Positions 35,587 to 44,157 of a DNA stretch of 64,000 nucleotides are shown in pieces. The notes beneath the pieces are model-generated. The model did not search any database. It worked only from the letters and a program-made list of their open reading frames with translations, and had not been told where the DNA came from. Each line of letters begins with the position of its first letter. Position 1 is the first letter of the stretch. Position numbers and translations under genes: made by a program. Origin of the DNA: Natribaculum breve (GTDB taxonomy: Archaea; Halobacteriota; Halobacteria; Halobacteriales; Natrialbaceae); the NCBI RefSeq assembly GCF_023008585.1, contig NZ_CP095390.1:3224001-3288000 (forward strand), written 5' to 3'.

Positions 35587-35606
35587 CGGTCGTGGTCGAC
35601 CCCGCG

Positions 35607-37109
35607 TCACTCCTCGCCCAGCGCTGGGGCCGTCTCCGGCGATCGTCGTGGGTCTACGGCCTGTTCGTAGGCGTAGGCCAACTCGAGCAGTCGCGGTTCG
35701 TCGTAGGGCTTCCCGAGGAGTTCGACGCCGACGGGGACGCCGTCGTCGGTGAACCCGCCGGGGATCGAGACGGCCGGACACAGCGTCTGTGCGCCGATGA
35801 CCGTGTTCGTCGGGAAGGTGGCCGTCGTGTACGTCTCGCCGAGTTCGGCGTCGGTCGGCGCTACCACCTGCACGTCCGGGAACAGGATCGCGTCGAGGTC
35901 GTGGTCGGCGATGGTGTAGAGCAGGTCGCGCCGGAACGACTCCTGGGCGGCGACTTTCCGCCAGTAGCCGGGGTCGTCGGTCGGATCCGCCGGTCCCTCG
36001 GCGATCGCCTCGAGCAGATCCAGCCCCTCGTAGTACTGTCCCGCTTCGTAGAGGTCTTCGATCGAGTCGACGGGGGCGTCCTCGCGGTCCGCCAGGAACT
36101 GATCGAGGTCGTGTTTCGACTGTAAGACGTACAGCATCGTCTCCTCGATCTGTCCGTCGAGATCGGGGACGGTGATCGGGTCTATCAGTTCGGCACCCGC
36201 GTCCGCCAGTTGCTCCATCGCGGTCTCGACGACGTCGTTCACCGGGGCGGCGTTGGGGTCGTCGTCCGACCCGAAGGCGTCGCGCAGGACGCCGATCCGT
36301 GCGCCCTCGAGCCCCGTCTCGTCGAGGTGGTCTGTGTACGAGCCGTCGACGCGGGCCAGTTCGGTCGCGGCGGTCCACTCGTCTTCGGCGTCGTAGCCGA
36401 CGAGCACGTCGAGCAAAAGCGCCACATCGCGAACCGTCCGCGCCATCGGACCGGCGGTGTCCTGGCGCGTCACGAGCGGTGCGAGACCCGTTCTGCTGAT
36501 CAACCCGGTCGTCACGCGGATGCCAAACAGGTTACAGAAACTCGAGGGGAGGCGAATCGAACCGCCAGTGTCTTCGCCGATGCCGACGGTTCCGAGGTTC
36601 GCGGCGACGCCCGCGCCGGTGCCGGCGCTCGAGCCCCCGGGGTCTCGATCCAGCGCGTACGGGTTTTTCGTCCGGCCGATCACAGACGAGGTGCCGAACC
36701 ACGAGGACGCCCAGTCAGGGAGGTTCGTCTTGGCGAGGACGATCGCTCCCGCCTCCTCGAGGTGGGTCACGATCGTCGCGTTCCGCTCGGGGACGTAGTC
36801 GTCGAAGGCTTCGGAGCCGAACGTCGTCGTGATCCCCGCGGTCTCGACCTGATCTTTCACGAGGACGGGAACGCCGTGGAGGGGACCGACGAAGCCGTTC
36901 TCGGCGAATTTCTCGTCTAACTCGTCGGCTCGCTCTCGGGCGTCCGGGTTGACGGTGACGATCGCGTTCAGTTCCGGCCCGTCGCGATCGTACGCCTCGA
37001 TTCGCTCTATGTACTGCTCGACGAGTTCGCGACTCGTCACCTCGCCGGCCTCCATCGCGTCGTGGATCTCGTCGATCGTCGTCTCGAGGACGTCGAATTC
37101 CAGCGTCAT
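35607..37109 (-). CDS. Amidase-signature enzyme
   Basis: 500 residues, a GatA-related amidase. The Ser-cisSer-Lys triad is visible: K85 in PVLVKDQ, S160/S161 in GGSSAGTGAG, and S184 in DTGGSIRLP. It would hydrolyse an amide bond; C-terminal half variations decide the substrate and I cannot name it. No gatB or gatC-like gene is adjacent, so a role in tRNA amidation is unlikely. It starts an operon with the MBL-fold gene. Confidence 0.9.
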   Translation of the reverse strand: MTLEFDVLETTIDEIHDAMEAGEVTSRELVEQYIERIEAYDRDGPELNAIVTVNPDARERADELDEKFAENGFVGPLHGVPVLVKDQVETAGITTTFGSEAFDDYVPERNATIVTHLEEAGAIVLAKTNLPDWASSWFGTSSVIGRTKNPYALDRDPGGSSAGTGAGVAANLGTVGIGEDTGGSIRLPSSFCNLFGIRVTTGLISRTGLAPLVTRQDTAGPMARTVRDVALLLDVLVGYDAEDEWTAATELARVDGSYTDHLDETGLEGARIGVLRDAFGSDDDPNAAPVNDVVETAMEQLADAGAELIDPITVPDLDGQIEETMLYVLQSKHDLDQFLADREDAPVDSIEDLYEAGQYYEGLDLLEAIAEGPADPTDDPGYWRKVAAQESFRRDLLYTIADHDLDAILFPDVQVVAPTDAELGETYTTATFPTNTVIGAQTLCPAVSIPGGFTDDGVPVGVELLGKPYDEPRLLELAYAYEQAVDPRRSPETAPALGEE

Positions 37110-37325
37110 ACGGTAACGATGAACGTGAGACGCGGAGAAAAAGCTTCGTCAGGCGGTCGACCCGGCTACTGCTGGATGGGCTCGACGGTGCCGTCGCGCG
37201 CGTCGGCCCGCCCCGTCTCTCGAATCTCTTTTTGCCGACTGCTGTCGTGACAACGAGCGCCTAACCGGTCACCATCGACCGATGCCGTCCCGGCGAAGCG
37301 AATAATGTCTGCTTTCGAGGATGAG

Positions 37326-37337
37326 GATATAAATAGT
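37326..37337 (+). promoter_or_regulatory. TATA box before the 155-residue membrane protein gene
   Basis: GGATATAAATAG is the clearest TATA box in this part, 32 to 43 bases before the ATG at 37369, implying a leader of about 10 bases. Confidence 0.6.
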
Positions 37338-37368
37338 TGAGGACACATTGTGTGTCAAGGGTTGCCCA

Positions 37369-37836
37369 ATGACATCGATATACCTGATCAGTACGCTCCT
37401 GATGGGTGTACTCCTGATCGCAGTCGCGTTCTTCGTCACGCGAAGTGGACAGCGAGCGACACCGGCCGGCGGCGCTGGCGTTTCCGGCGGTCAACGGAGT
37501 TACAGGGAGTGGTCGCCACAGGCGGACGACGCGTCGAGCCGTCTCGTCAGACTCGCGAACGAACCCGTCGTCTGGGGCGTGACGTTCGTCACGCTGGCGC
37601 TCGTCTTCCTCGCGGGCGCGGTACTGTTGATCGCAGACGTCTCCATCGCTGGCGGCGTCCTGGGAACGGCGATCATCGCCGTTGGAGCGGCCGTGTTGGT
37701 CGGATACGTCTTCTTCGGTTCGTACTTCGCGGCTCGAGAACGGATCGGTCAATCCGCAGCAGCGGTCGCCGTCGCGTCGGTTACCATCGGACTCGTGGTA
37801 CTGCTGAGCGCCGTCGTCATGCTGTTGCTGGCCTGA
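37369..37836 (+). CDS. Haloarchaeal membrane protein of unknown function
   Basis: 155 residues. Four hydrophobic segments: 3-22, 73-95, 98-120 and 130-154. A hydrophilic stretch with ATPAGGAGVSGGQRSYREW separates the first and second. It looks like a haloarchaeal membrane protein common as singletons. No known domain. A strong TATA box precedes it. Confidence 0.72.
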   Translation: MTSIYLISTLLMGVLLIAVAFFVTRSGQRATPAGGAGVSGGQRSYREWSPQADDASSRLVRLANEPVVWGVTFVTLALVFLAGAVLLIADVSIAGGVLGTAIIAVGAAVLVGYVFFGSYFAARERIGQSAAAVAVASVTIGLVVLLSAVVMLLLA

Positions 37837-38161
37837 TCTGTCGGTTCCTCGCACTCGACGTCGATCTGGGCTTTCCACCCCGAGACGCGCTCGAGTCACC
37901 GCGACGATCGGCCTCGAGGGAGAGGTCCTGGCCGCTGGCGGGTTGCCCGGCCAGTACAGCGCCGAACGGGGGCCCGTCTTCGACACCGTGGGGTCACGCG
38001 GGCTCCGTCCGTGACGTCGCCACCGACTCGAGCCACACAGCGTCGTCGTCGATTCGCGTTCGACGCTCCACTCCACGTCGGCGTGCTGATAATCGGTACG
38101 ACCTCCGCTCCCATCAAGTGCAACGACGATTGTTAACACGAGTGACGACCCACGTTCTCAC
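37837..38161. other. Gene-free region
   Basis: 325 bp without a convincing frame. Frames on both strands are Arg-rich and have no family resemblance. The last 30 bases contain TGTTAACACGAG, possibly the promoter of the small zinc-finger gene. Confidence 0.5.
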
Positions 38162-38362
38162 ATGGTACCAGACCCACGAGAAGAGGAGCGAGTCGAAGCG
38201 GGCGAAAACGTCGGAACTGACCCACGAGAAGAGGAGAAAGTCGAAGAATCGGACGAGTTCGTCTGTCCAGTCTGCGGTGAAACCTTCGAGACACAGCAAG
38301 CGCTAGAAGAACACGGCGAGGAGGCACACGAGGAGAGCGAAATCGAGTTCAAACAGCCGTAG
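38162..38362 (+). CDS. 66-residue C2H2 zinc-finger protein
   Basis: One classic C2H2 finger: C36-x2-C39, then H51 and H56 (FVCPVCGETFETQQALEEHGEEAH). The first 33 residues hold a tandem duplication of DPREEE(R/K)VEE-like units, encoded by near-identical DNA. The rest is highly acidic. Small C2H2 proteins of this type occur in haloarchaea; targets are unknown. Confidence 0.8.
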   Translation: MVPDPREEERVEAGENVGTDPREEEKVEESDEFVCPVCGETFETQQALEEHGEEAHEESEIEFKQP

Positions 38363-38516
38363 CTGTACGCTCATACGGTCTGCTGTAACCGTGTGCCGGA
38401 GCAACCGCAAGACGGTCGGCGGTCGCCCCGGTAACGACGTACGGCGGTCCGTATCACACGGTTGAGTAGTTTTCCGAAGAGACCGCGTCGATCAGTGTCG
38501 GCGCTGGTTGTGCCGA

Positions 38517-38783
38517 TCACTGGATCGAGTATCCTGCAGCGATTGTCAGCAGGAACACCATAAACAGCGACAGCGCCATCAGGTACGAGACAGATCGCGG
38601 TTCTTCGATCAGGTGCTGGTAGTATCCCGTGATGAGCAGCGTCTTGAATATCGCGAGGACGAGGATGCCGGCCGCGGCCATCCAGTAGGTGAAGTACTGG
38701 TCGAACGTAAAGAAGACGAACTTTCCGGTTCCTAACCCCAGCAACGCGACGTAGATCAGTGTATAGGTTCGAAGGCTCGCCAT
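38517..38783 (-). CDS. Cytochrome c oxidase subunit IV-like membrane protein
   Basis: 88 residues with three membrane helices, matching the prokaryotic COX4/CyoD-like family (YTLIYVALLGLGTGKFVFF, then IFKTLLITGYYQHLIEEPR and a last helix). The Gln/His/Glu stretch between helices two and three is typical. Upstream ATG 38795 is also in frame; a TATAAG box (38810-38816 on the minus strand) fits the ATG at 38783 better. No other oxidase subunit is present, but a divergent polytopic protein is adjacent. Confidence 0.8.
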   Translation of the reverse strand: MASLRTYTLIYVALLGLGTGKFVFFTFDQYFTYWMAAAGILVLAIFKTLLITGYYQHLIEEPRSVSYLMALSLFMVFLLTIAAGYSIQ

Positions 38784-38843
38784 TAGTGATGCCATCTCGT
38801 ACCACGCACTTATACCTTCTCCCCCGATAAAGCGAGAACGACG

Positions 38844-40280
38844 ATGGATGTGCGTTCGCTTCGACGGGGGCAGACGAGGAGCGTCGTCTCGGCGATCGGT
38901 CGTCTCGTCGCGACCGCCCTTGCGGTCGGGCTGGCAGCGCTATCGGTGGGTACCGGGGTCGTCGCCGCGAGCAACGTCGTCGCCGGTCTGTCGGGGTCCG
39001 GTGGCGACGTCTCCGTCCCGACGTGGCTGTATCTCGCGACGGGCGGCGGCGTCATCGGTGCGTCGGCGCTGTTGACGATGCTCGTCACCGACCGCGAGGT
39101 CATCGACGGCTACCACGGCGGGTCGGCGCTGTTCTCGCTCGAGGCGATCCGTCGCGCCGGGTCGCTCGTCTTCGGAACCGTGGGAATCGCCGCCCTCGCG
39201 TTCGTGGTCGTCGTCGGCCTCGTCGGCCCCAGACTCGGCTCGCTCAGCGCGGCCGTCCTGCTCACGTTCGTCGGCGTTCGATCGATCCTGACGATCGTCG
39301 CGTACGCCGTCGGCAGTCCCTGGCGAGCGATCAACCCCTGGCGGCGGATCGCGTCGGTGCTCCCGAACGGCTACCTGTCGTATCCGTCCGGGCTCGACGC
39401 CTGGCCGGCCGTGGCCGCGCTGCTCGCGTTCGTCTGGCTCGAGCTCGTCGCACCGCTGACCTCGTCGTCGCGAGCGCTCGTGGCGGTCGTCCTCGGCTAC
39501 TCGGTGCTGACGATCGTGGGCGGGGTCGCGTTCTCGCCCGAGACGTGGTTTCGACGAGCCGATCCGCTCTCGGTGTGGTTTCGCCTCTACGGTGCCGTCG
39601 CACCGATCCAGCGGACCGACGACGGCCTCGAGGTCCGTCCGCCGGGAGCCCGGCTGAGCGACGACGACCTCGTCACCGACTGCTCGACCGTCGCGTTCGT
39701 CCTCGCGCTGATCTGGGAACTGACATACAGCGGGTTCGTCGTGACGCCGCCGGGCGTCGCGACGATCGAGACGCTGGTCGGCGTCGGCGTGCCACCGGCG
39801 CTCGTCTACCTCGGGCTGCTCGTGGCTGGATTCGTGCTCTTCTACCGGGTGTACCTGTACGCCGTCGACCACACTCGCGAACTCGCAGAGACGTACGTCT
39901 CGCGGCGCTACCTCGCGATCCGGTACGCGCCGCCGTTGCTCGCGATCGCCGCCGGCTATCACTTCGCACACTACGTCGGCTTCTCGATCTCGCTGTGGCC
40001 GTCGCTCGTCGACACGGTGGCTGCACCGCTCTCCCCGCCGTCGAACCCGACCGTGCTCGCGCTTCCGTCGTGGTTCGGGTACGTCGAAATCGCCGGCATT
40101 CTCCTCGGCCACGTCCTCGCCGTCTGGATCGCACACACGGTCTCGTTCGAACTCTTCCCGGGACGTCTCCAGGCGATCCGCAGCCAGTACCCGCTGATCG
40201 TCGTGATGATCTTCTTTACGATCGTGAGCCTGTACCTGGTCTCGTTGCCGACGGTGAGTCCGCCGTACGTTCCGGGCTAG
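38844..40280 (+). CDS. Large polytopic membrane protein, function unknown
   Basis: 478 residues with about 11 to 12 membrane helices. Conserved-looking loop NPWRRIASVLP and the repeated Trp/His (YHFAHYVGFSISLWP, HVLAVWIAHTVSFELF) suggest a metal or quinone site, but I know no assigned function; similar proteins in actinobacteria are sometimes called fenitrothion hydrolase without strong support. It is divergent from the COX IV-like gene; the two promoters share about 60 bp. The stop overlaps the stop of the next gene by four bases, end to end. Confidence 0.78.
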   Translation: MDVRSLRRGQTRSVVSAIGRLVATALAVGLAALSVGTGVVAASNVVAGLSGSGGDVSVPTWLYLATGGGVIGASALLTMLVTDREVIDGYHGGSALFSLEAIRRAGSLVFGTVGIAALAFVVVVGLVGPRLGSLSAAVLLTFVGVRSILTIVAYAVGSPWRAINPWRRIASVLPNGYLSYPSGLDAWPAVAALLAFVWLELVAPLTSSSRALVAVVLGYSVLTIVGGVAFSPETWFRRADPLSVWFRLYGAVAPIQRTDDGLEVRPPGARLSDDDLVTDCSTVAFVLALIWELTYSGFVVTPPGVATIETLVGVGVPPALVYLGLLVAGFVLFYRVYLYAVDHTRELAETYVSRRYLAIRYAPPLLAIAAGYHFAHYVGFSISLWPSLVDTVAAPLSPPSNPTVLALPSWFGYVEIAGILLGHVLAVWIAHTVSFELFPGRLQAIRSQYPLIVVMIFFTIVSLYLVSLPTVSPPYVPG

Positions 40281-40636
40281 ACCCCCGGAACGCCGACGGC
40301 GTCGAACGCCATGATTCCGACGATTGCGAGCACGTACAGGACGATCAACACCGATACCCACGCGACGAGCGTGATCCCGAGCGCCTGTACCCAGCCGCCG
40401 GGGTACCGGTAGTTGATCACGGCGAGGTACGCGAGGAGGACGAGTATCGGTCCGAGAAGCGGGATCCAGCCGAAGAAGAAGCCGACGATCCCCCAGACGA
40501 CCGCCCCGAGCAGCGCCGTGACGACCGCGTACGTGTAGTCCTGTGCGTCGACGATGAGACTCGCCCCGACGTAGATTCCGAGTGCACCGATCAGCAGGCT
40601 CACGGCGAATACGATGATGCTATCGATGAGCGCCAT
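40277..40636 (-). CDS. Small membrane protein, three to four helices
   Basis: 119 residues starting MALIDSIIVFAVSLLIGALG. Segments 5-25, 35-58, 62-80 and 90-113 are hydrophobic; the second hydrophobic part has GFFFGWIPLLGPILVLLAYL. It belongs to a frequent haloarchaeal membrane-protein type without known role. The promoter contains a striking 14-bp inverted repeat around a TATA-like ATAACTAT, so expression is likely tightly regulated. Confidence 0.72.
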   Translation of the reverse strand: MALIDSIIVFAVSLLIGALGIYVGASLIVDAQDYTYAVVTALLGAVVWGIVGFFFGWIPLLGPILVLLAYLAVINYRYPGGWVQALGITLVAWVSVLIVLYVLAIVGIMAFDAVGVPGV

Positions 40637-40651
40637 GGGCAGGGGAACGCG

Positions 40652-40709
40652 GGACCTACCGATAGTTATCGGTGTCCTAGCCACCGCAACGCTATCTATC
40701 GGTAGGTCC
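40652..40709. promoter_or_regulatory. 14-bp inverted repeat in the promoter of the 119-residue membrane protein
   Basis: GGACCTACCGATAG at 40652-40665 pairs exactly with CTATCGGTAGGTCC at 40696-40709, with a 30-bp spacer. The proximal arm overlaps the minus-strand TATA-like ATAACTATCGG (25 to 36 bases before the ATG). A protein bound there would block TBP/TFB. Confidence 0.65.
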
Positions 40710-40852
40710 ACGTTTCGCCAACGTTCACGTGACCGTGATGGACGGTTCGTCCCGGTCCCGGAAACACCTCAGTACCGCTGGAACGGCCCCGTTCGTTTTT
40801 GATCCCGGAAAGGAGCCGTGCGTGGCACGATCCAGACGGCTGCGGGCGATCG

Positions 40853-40895
40853 ATACTGCCGGACAACAGTCACTGCACACTCGAGGGCGTCTCAC
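40853..40895. repeat. Half copy of the palindromic element (copy C)
   Basis: It begins ATACTGCCGGACAACAGTCACT and continues TGCACACTCGA...GCGTCTCAC, matching the complement of the right half of copy B (ATGCTGCCGGACAAAAGTCACTG, in two parts, then AACACTCGATCGCGTCTCAC). The left half is missing. It ends 15 bp before the stop of the epimerase gene. Confidence 0.65.
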
Positions 40896-40909
40896 CCGTG
40901 CGATCCGCT

Positions 40910-41860
40910 CTACCGATCGGACGTCGCGGGTTCCTCGAGAGACTCGCGGCTGACGAGATCGCGAATTCCCGTCTCGAGGCCGATCGTCGCCTCGAAGCCG
41001 AGCGTGCGACGGGCTTTCGACACGTCCGCCCTGCTGTGTCGAACGTCGCCCGCCCGGGGCTCGCGGTGGACGATCGGGACGTCGGCGTCGGTCGCCGCGC
41101 GGATCGCCTCCGCCAACTCGAGGATCGACGTTCGTTCGCCGGTGCCGACGTTGTACGCCTCGCCGACGTCGTCGGTCGTCGCCGCCAGCAGGTTCGCCCG
41201 GACGAGGTCCTCGACGTGGACGAAGTCGCGCGTCTGCTCGCCGTCGCCCTCGACCGTGATCGGGTCGCCGGCCCGCGCCTGCTCGAGAAACGTCGAGATG
41301 ACGCCGCTGTAGGGACCGCGCTGGCGCGGCCCGTAGGCGTTGAAGTAGCGAAGCGCGACCGTCGGCAGGTCGTACAGGTCCGCGTACAGCCGCGCGTACT
41401 CGTCGAGTGCGAGTTTCTGGACGCCGTACGGCGACGTGGGATCGGTGGAAGCCGTCTCCGAAACCGGCAGTTCGTCGGGGTGGCCGTAGACCGCCGCACT
41501 CGAGGCCAGCACGACTCTGGCGTCCTCGCGACGCGCCTGCTCGAGCAGCTCGAGGCCCGCCTCGAGGTTCACGCGGTTCGTCTCCGCGGGCTGTTCGACG
41601 GTCGCGGTCACGCCGACGACGGCCGCCTCGTGGAAGATCAGGTCGACGCCCCGGGTCGCCCGCTCGAGTGCCTGCTGGTCGCGGACGTCGCCCTCGAGGA
41701 GCGTCGCGTCGTCGTGGACGTGCTCGCGCTCGCCCGTCGAGAGGTCGTCGAGGACGCGAACGTCGTTGTCGTCGACGAGCGCGTCGACCAGGTGGCTGCC
41801 GATGAAGCCGGCACCGCCGGTGACGAGGATCGTCCGATCGCGGATCGATGGGGGGGTCAT
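40910..41860 (-). CDS. NAD-dependent sugar-nucleotide epimerase/dehydratase
   Basis: 316 residues, extended SDR fold. TGGAGFIGSHLVDAL (14-28) binds NAD; the catalytic Tyr-x-x-x-Lys is YGVQK near residue 142, with the Ser/Thr before it (ASSAAVYGHP). The C-terminal part has VHVEDLVRANLLAA, as in UDP-glucose 4-epimerases. It is likely to convert UDP- or dTDP-sugars for glycan synthesis. No other glycan gene is adjacent. Confidence 0.88.
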   Translation of the reverse strand: MTPPSIRDRTILVTGGAGFIGSHLVDALVDDNDVRVLDDLSTGEREHVHDDATLLEGDVRDQQALERATRGVDLIFHEAAVVGVTATVEQPAETNRVNLEAGLELLEQARREDARVVLASSAAVYGHPDELPVSETASTDPTSPYGVQKLALDEYARLYADLYDLPTVALRYFNAYGPRQRGPYSGVISTFLEQARAGDPITVEGDGEQTRDFVHVEDLVRANLLAATTDDVGEAYNVGTGERTSILELAEAIRAATDADVPIVHREPRAGDVRHSRADVSKARRTLGFEATIGLETGIRDLVSRESLEEPATSDR

Positions 41861-42002
41861 CGCTCGCGCTTCCAGCCGCCGAACGTTTAGTATCCGACTC
41901 GTACCGTGGTTCGTCGGGTGCGCGTCTCGCGAGAAATGTGCTATTACCGCCGACTCGCTTCGCAGACGCCGTCTCGTCTGCGGTCGACGACGGGGTGCGC
42001 TC

Positions 42003-42296
42003 TCACAGCCTCTCGACGCAGTGCCGACAGTACGTGTAGGCGGGATCGTTCGCGGTCGAGCAGTGTCGGCAGGTGATCCGCGTCGACTGGTTCGACCCGC
42101 GTGTGTCGTCGTCAGACGCCGACCGCCGTCCGGTCTCGTCGGCGAGTTCGTACGGCTCGAGTTCGCCCGTCTGCCGCTCGCGACGGCGCTTTCGGGCGTC
42201 CTCGACGATTCCCCACAGGACGGGAATCGAGACGATCAGGGCGACGATCGCCCCGAGGACGAAGACGACGGAAAGCAGTCGCAGCCCCACGGTCAT
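42003..42296 (-). CDS. Single-helix membrane protein with C-terminal zinc ribbon
   Basis: 97 residues. One membrane helix at 5-30 (LLSVVFVLGAIVALIVSIPVLW), an acidic linker and a C-terminal ITCRHCSTANDPAYTYCRHCVERL ribbon with four Cys (C-x2-C ... C-x2-C). The ribbon resembles DUF7577. The function is unknown. It is divergent from the dihydroorotase-family gene at 42388. Confidence 0.78.
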   Translation of the reverse strand: MTVGLRLLSVVFVLGAIVALIVSIPVLWGIVEDARKRRRERQTGELEPYELADETGRRSASDDDTRGSNQSTRITCRHCSTANDPAYTYCRHCVERL

Positions 42297-42387
42297 GGCG
42301 GCTACCACGACCTGCAGGCACAAAGGACTCGCCGTGGCTGCCGCAGGCAACGTAAGCTATATCCGCGCCGCTCGGAAACCCACGGCA

Positions 42388-43752
42388 ATGTCTGTCGACC
42401 TCGTCGTGGAGAACTGTACCGTCGTGACGCCCGCCGGTCGCGTTCCCGACGCGGGCGTCGCCGTCGAGGACGGCGAAATCGTCGCCGTCGGTCGCAGCGA
42501 CCGCCTCCCGACGGCCGATCGCACCGTCGACGCCGCGGGGAACGTCCTCGTCCCGGGGATCGTCGACGCCCACATCCACAACCGAGAACCCGGCCTCGAG
42601 TACAAAGAAGACTGGGAGTCCGCCACACGTGCGGCGGCGGCCGGCGGCGTCACGACCGTCGTCGGGATGCCAAACACCGACCCGGTCGTCGACCGACCGG
42701 AGCACCTCCAGCTCAAGTTCGACCGCGGCGAGGCGTCGGCGCACGTCGACTTCCAGAGTTTCGTCGTCGTGACCTCGGAGAACATCGATCGCATCCCGGC
42801 TCTCGACGAGGCCGGTGCCCTGGGGTACAAGATCTTCCTCGGGTCGACCGTCGGCGACGTGCCGCCGCCGAGCGACGGGGAAGTCCTCGAGGCGATGAAG
42901 CGGATCCGGGAGACCGGCAAACGGCTGGGCTTTCACGAGGAGAACGGCGAGATCATCGACTACTACGAAGCGCAGGTCAAAGCGGCGGGACGAAACGACC
43001 CGATCGACCACTCCCACTCCCGCCCCGTGATCGCCGAACGCGAGGCCATCGAGCGGATGATCACCTTCGCCGAGGAGACCGGCGCGAAGATCCACATGTA
43101 CCACGTCTCCTCGGGGTCGGGTGCCGAGGCCGTCGCCCGCGGGAAAGACCGCGGCGTCGACGTCACCGCCGAGACCTGCCCGCACTACCTCTGGTTCACC
43201 GAGGAGGTCGTGCGCGAGAAGGGTAACGTCGCCCGCATCCAGCCGCCCATCCGCGACGAGGCCGAACGGACGAGGCTGTGGGACGTCTTCGACGAGGGCG
43301 CGATCGACTCAATCGCGACCGACCACGCACCCCACACGGACGACGAGAAGAAAGTCGACGACCCCTTCGGCAACACCTGGGACGCGGCCGCGGGCTTCGT
43401 CGGCCTCGAGACCGAGGTCCCCGCGATGCTCACGTTCGTCGACGAGGGACGGCTCACGCTCGAGGAGTGGGTCTACCACCACGCCACCCGTCCGGCGCAG
43501 GTCTGGGGGATGTACCCGCAGAAGGGCTCGCTGCAGGTCGGCACCGACGCGGACTTCACGATCGTCGATCCCGACCGCGAGTGGACGCTCGAGGACCGCC
43601 ACGACCTCCACTCGAAGAGCACGGTGACGCCCTTCGAGGGCGAGTCGTTCGTCGGCAAAGCCACGACGACCGTCGTGCGCGGCGAGGTCGTCTACGAGGA
43701 CGGCGACGTGGTCGGCGAGTCGGGGTACGGCACTCGAGTCGACGTCGACTAG
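42388..43752 (+). CDS. pyrC: Dihydroorotase-family amidohydrolase
   Basis: 454 residues of the cyclic amidohydrolase family. Metal ligands: HIHNREPG (first HxH at about residues 59-61), carboxylated Lys in GYKIFLGS (about 149), further His in LGFHEENG and HMYHVSSGSG, and the Asp in IATDHAPH. The DAHIHNREPG pattern supports dihydroorotase (carbamoyl aspartate to dihydroorotate); allantoinase or hydantoinase cannot be excluded. A TATA-like AGCTATAT at 42355-42362 fits a leaderless start. Confidence 0.85.
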   Translation: MSVDLVVENCTVVTPAGRVPDAGVAVEDGEIVAVGRSDRLPTADRTVDAAGNVLVPGIVDAHIHNREPGLEYKEDWESATRAAAAGGVTTVVGMPNTDPVVDRPEHLQLKFDRGEASAHVDFQSFVVVTSENIDRIPALDEAGALGYKIFLGSTVGDVPPPSDGEVLEAMKRIRETGKRLGFHEENGEIIDYYEAQVKAAGRNDPIDHSHSRPVIAEREAIERMITFAEETGAKIHMYHVSSGSGAEAVARGKDRGVDVTAETCPHYLWFTEEVVREKGNVARIQPPIRDEAERTRLWDVFDEGAIDSIATDHAPHTDDEKKVDDPFGNTWDAAAGFVGLETEVPAMLTFVDEGRLTLEEWVYHHATRPAQVWGMYPQKGSLQVGTDADFTIVDPDREWTLEDRHDLHSKSTVTPFEGESFVGKATTTVVRGEVVYEDGDVVGESGYGTRVDVD

Positions 43753-43776
43753 TCACGTCGGTTCATTTTCCTTCTC

Positions 43777-43886
43777 ATACTACTGGACAAAACGATTCTC
43801 ACATCGATCGCACTCGAACGGCCGTCGCCAGCGGCGACGGCACGTGAGACGCGATCGAGTGTTCAGTGACTTTTGTCCGGCAGCAT
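43777..43886. repeat. 110-bp palindromic dispersed element, copy B
   Basis: It begins ATACTACTGGAC and ends TTTTGTCCGGCAGCAT. It has the same length as copy A and identical words CATCGATCGCACTCGA and GAGACGCGATCGA at the same offsets. The centre forms GCCGTCGCC-AGC-GGCGACGGC. It lies between the dihydroorotase-family gene (stop 43752) and a SipW substrate gene. Confidence 0.75.
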
Positions 43887-44131
43887 CACGTCTCGCTGTC
43901 GAGTGGCCGTCTCGCCGGGAGGCTGTCGACCTCCGCCGACCGACTGCCGATTCGGCCGTCGACCCCCGAGTAGACGGCGTTTTCTCTCGGTCGTCGATCG
44001 TTCATCGAGCGTGAACTGTCTCCGTGGCGTGATTACTCGCGTGACGGCGGCAGCGACGCGTCCGGCTTCGACACACCGGTAGTCACCAGTTTACGGTTTT
44101 CGGGGCTCTCGCTACCGTTTCTGAGCCTGTG

Positions 44132-44139
44132 TATATATA
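44132..44139 (+). promoter_or_regulatory. TATA box of the SipW-substrate gene
   Basis: TATATATA, the most canonical TATA of the window. It is 126 to 133 bases before the ATG at 44265, so the leader must be about 100 bases, unlike the leaderless norm seen elsewhere. Confidence 0.65.
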
Positions 44140-44157
44140 CCCCCCTTCGTCAGGTAG

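Noticed and set aside
34909..36378. A 489-codon frame joining the MBL-fold protein to upstream sequence
   Set aside because: The first 264 codons are an Arg-rich shadow of the amidase gene; the MBL protein starts at 35586.
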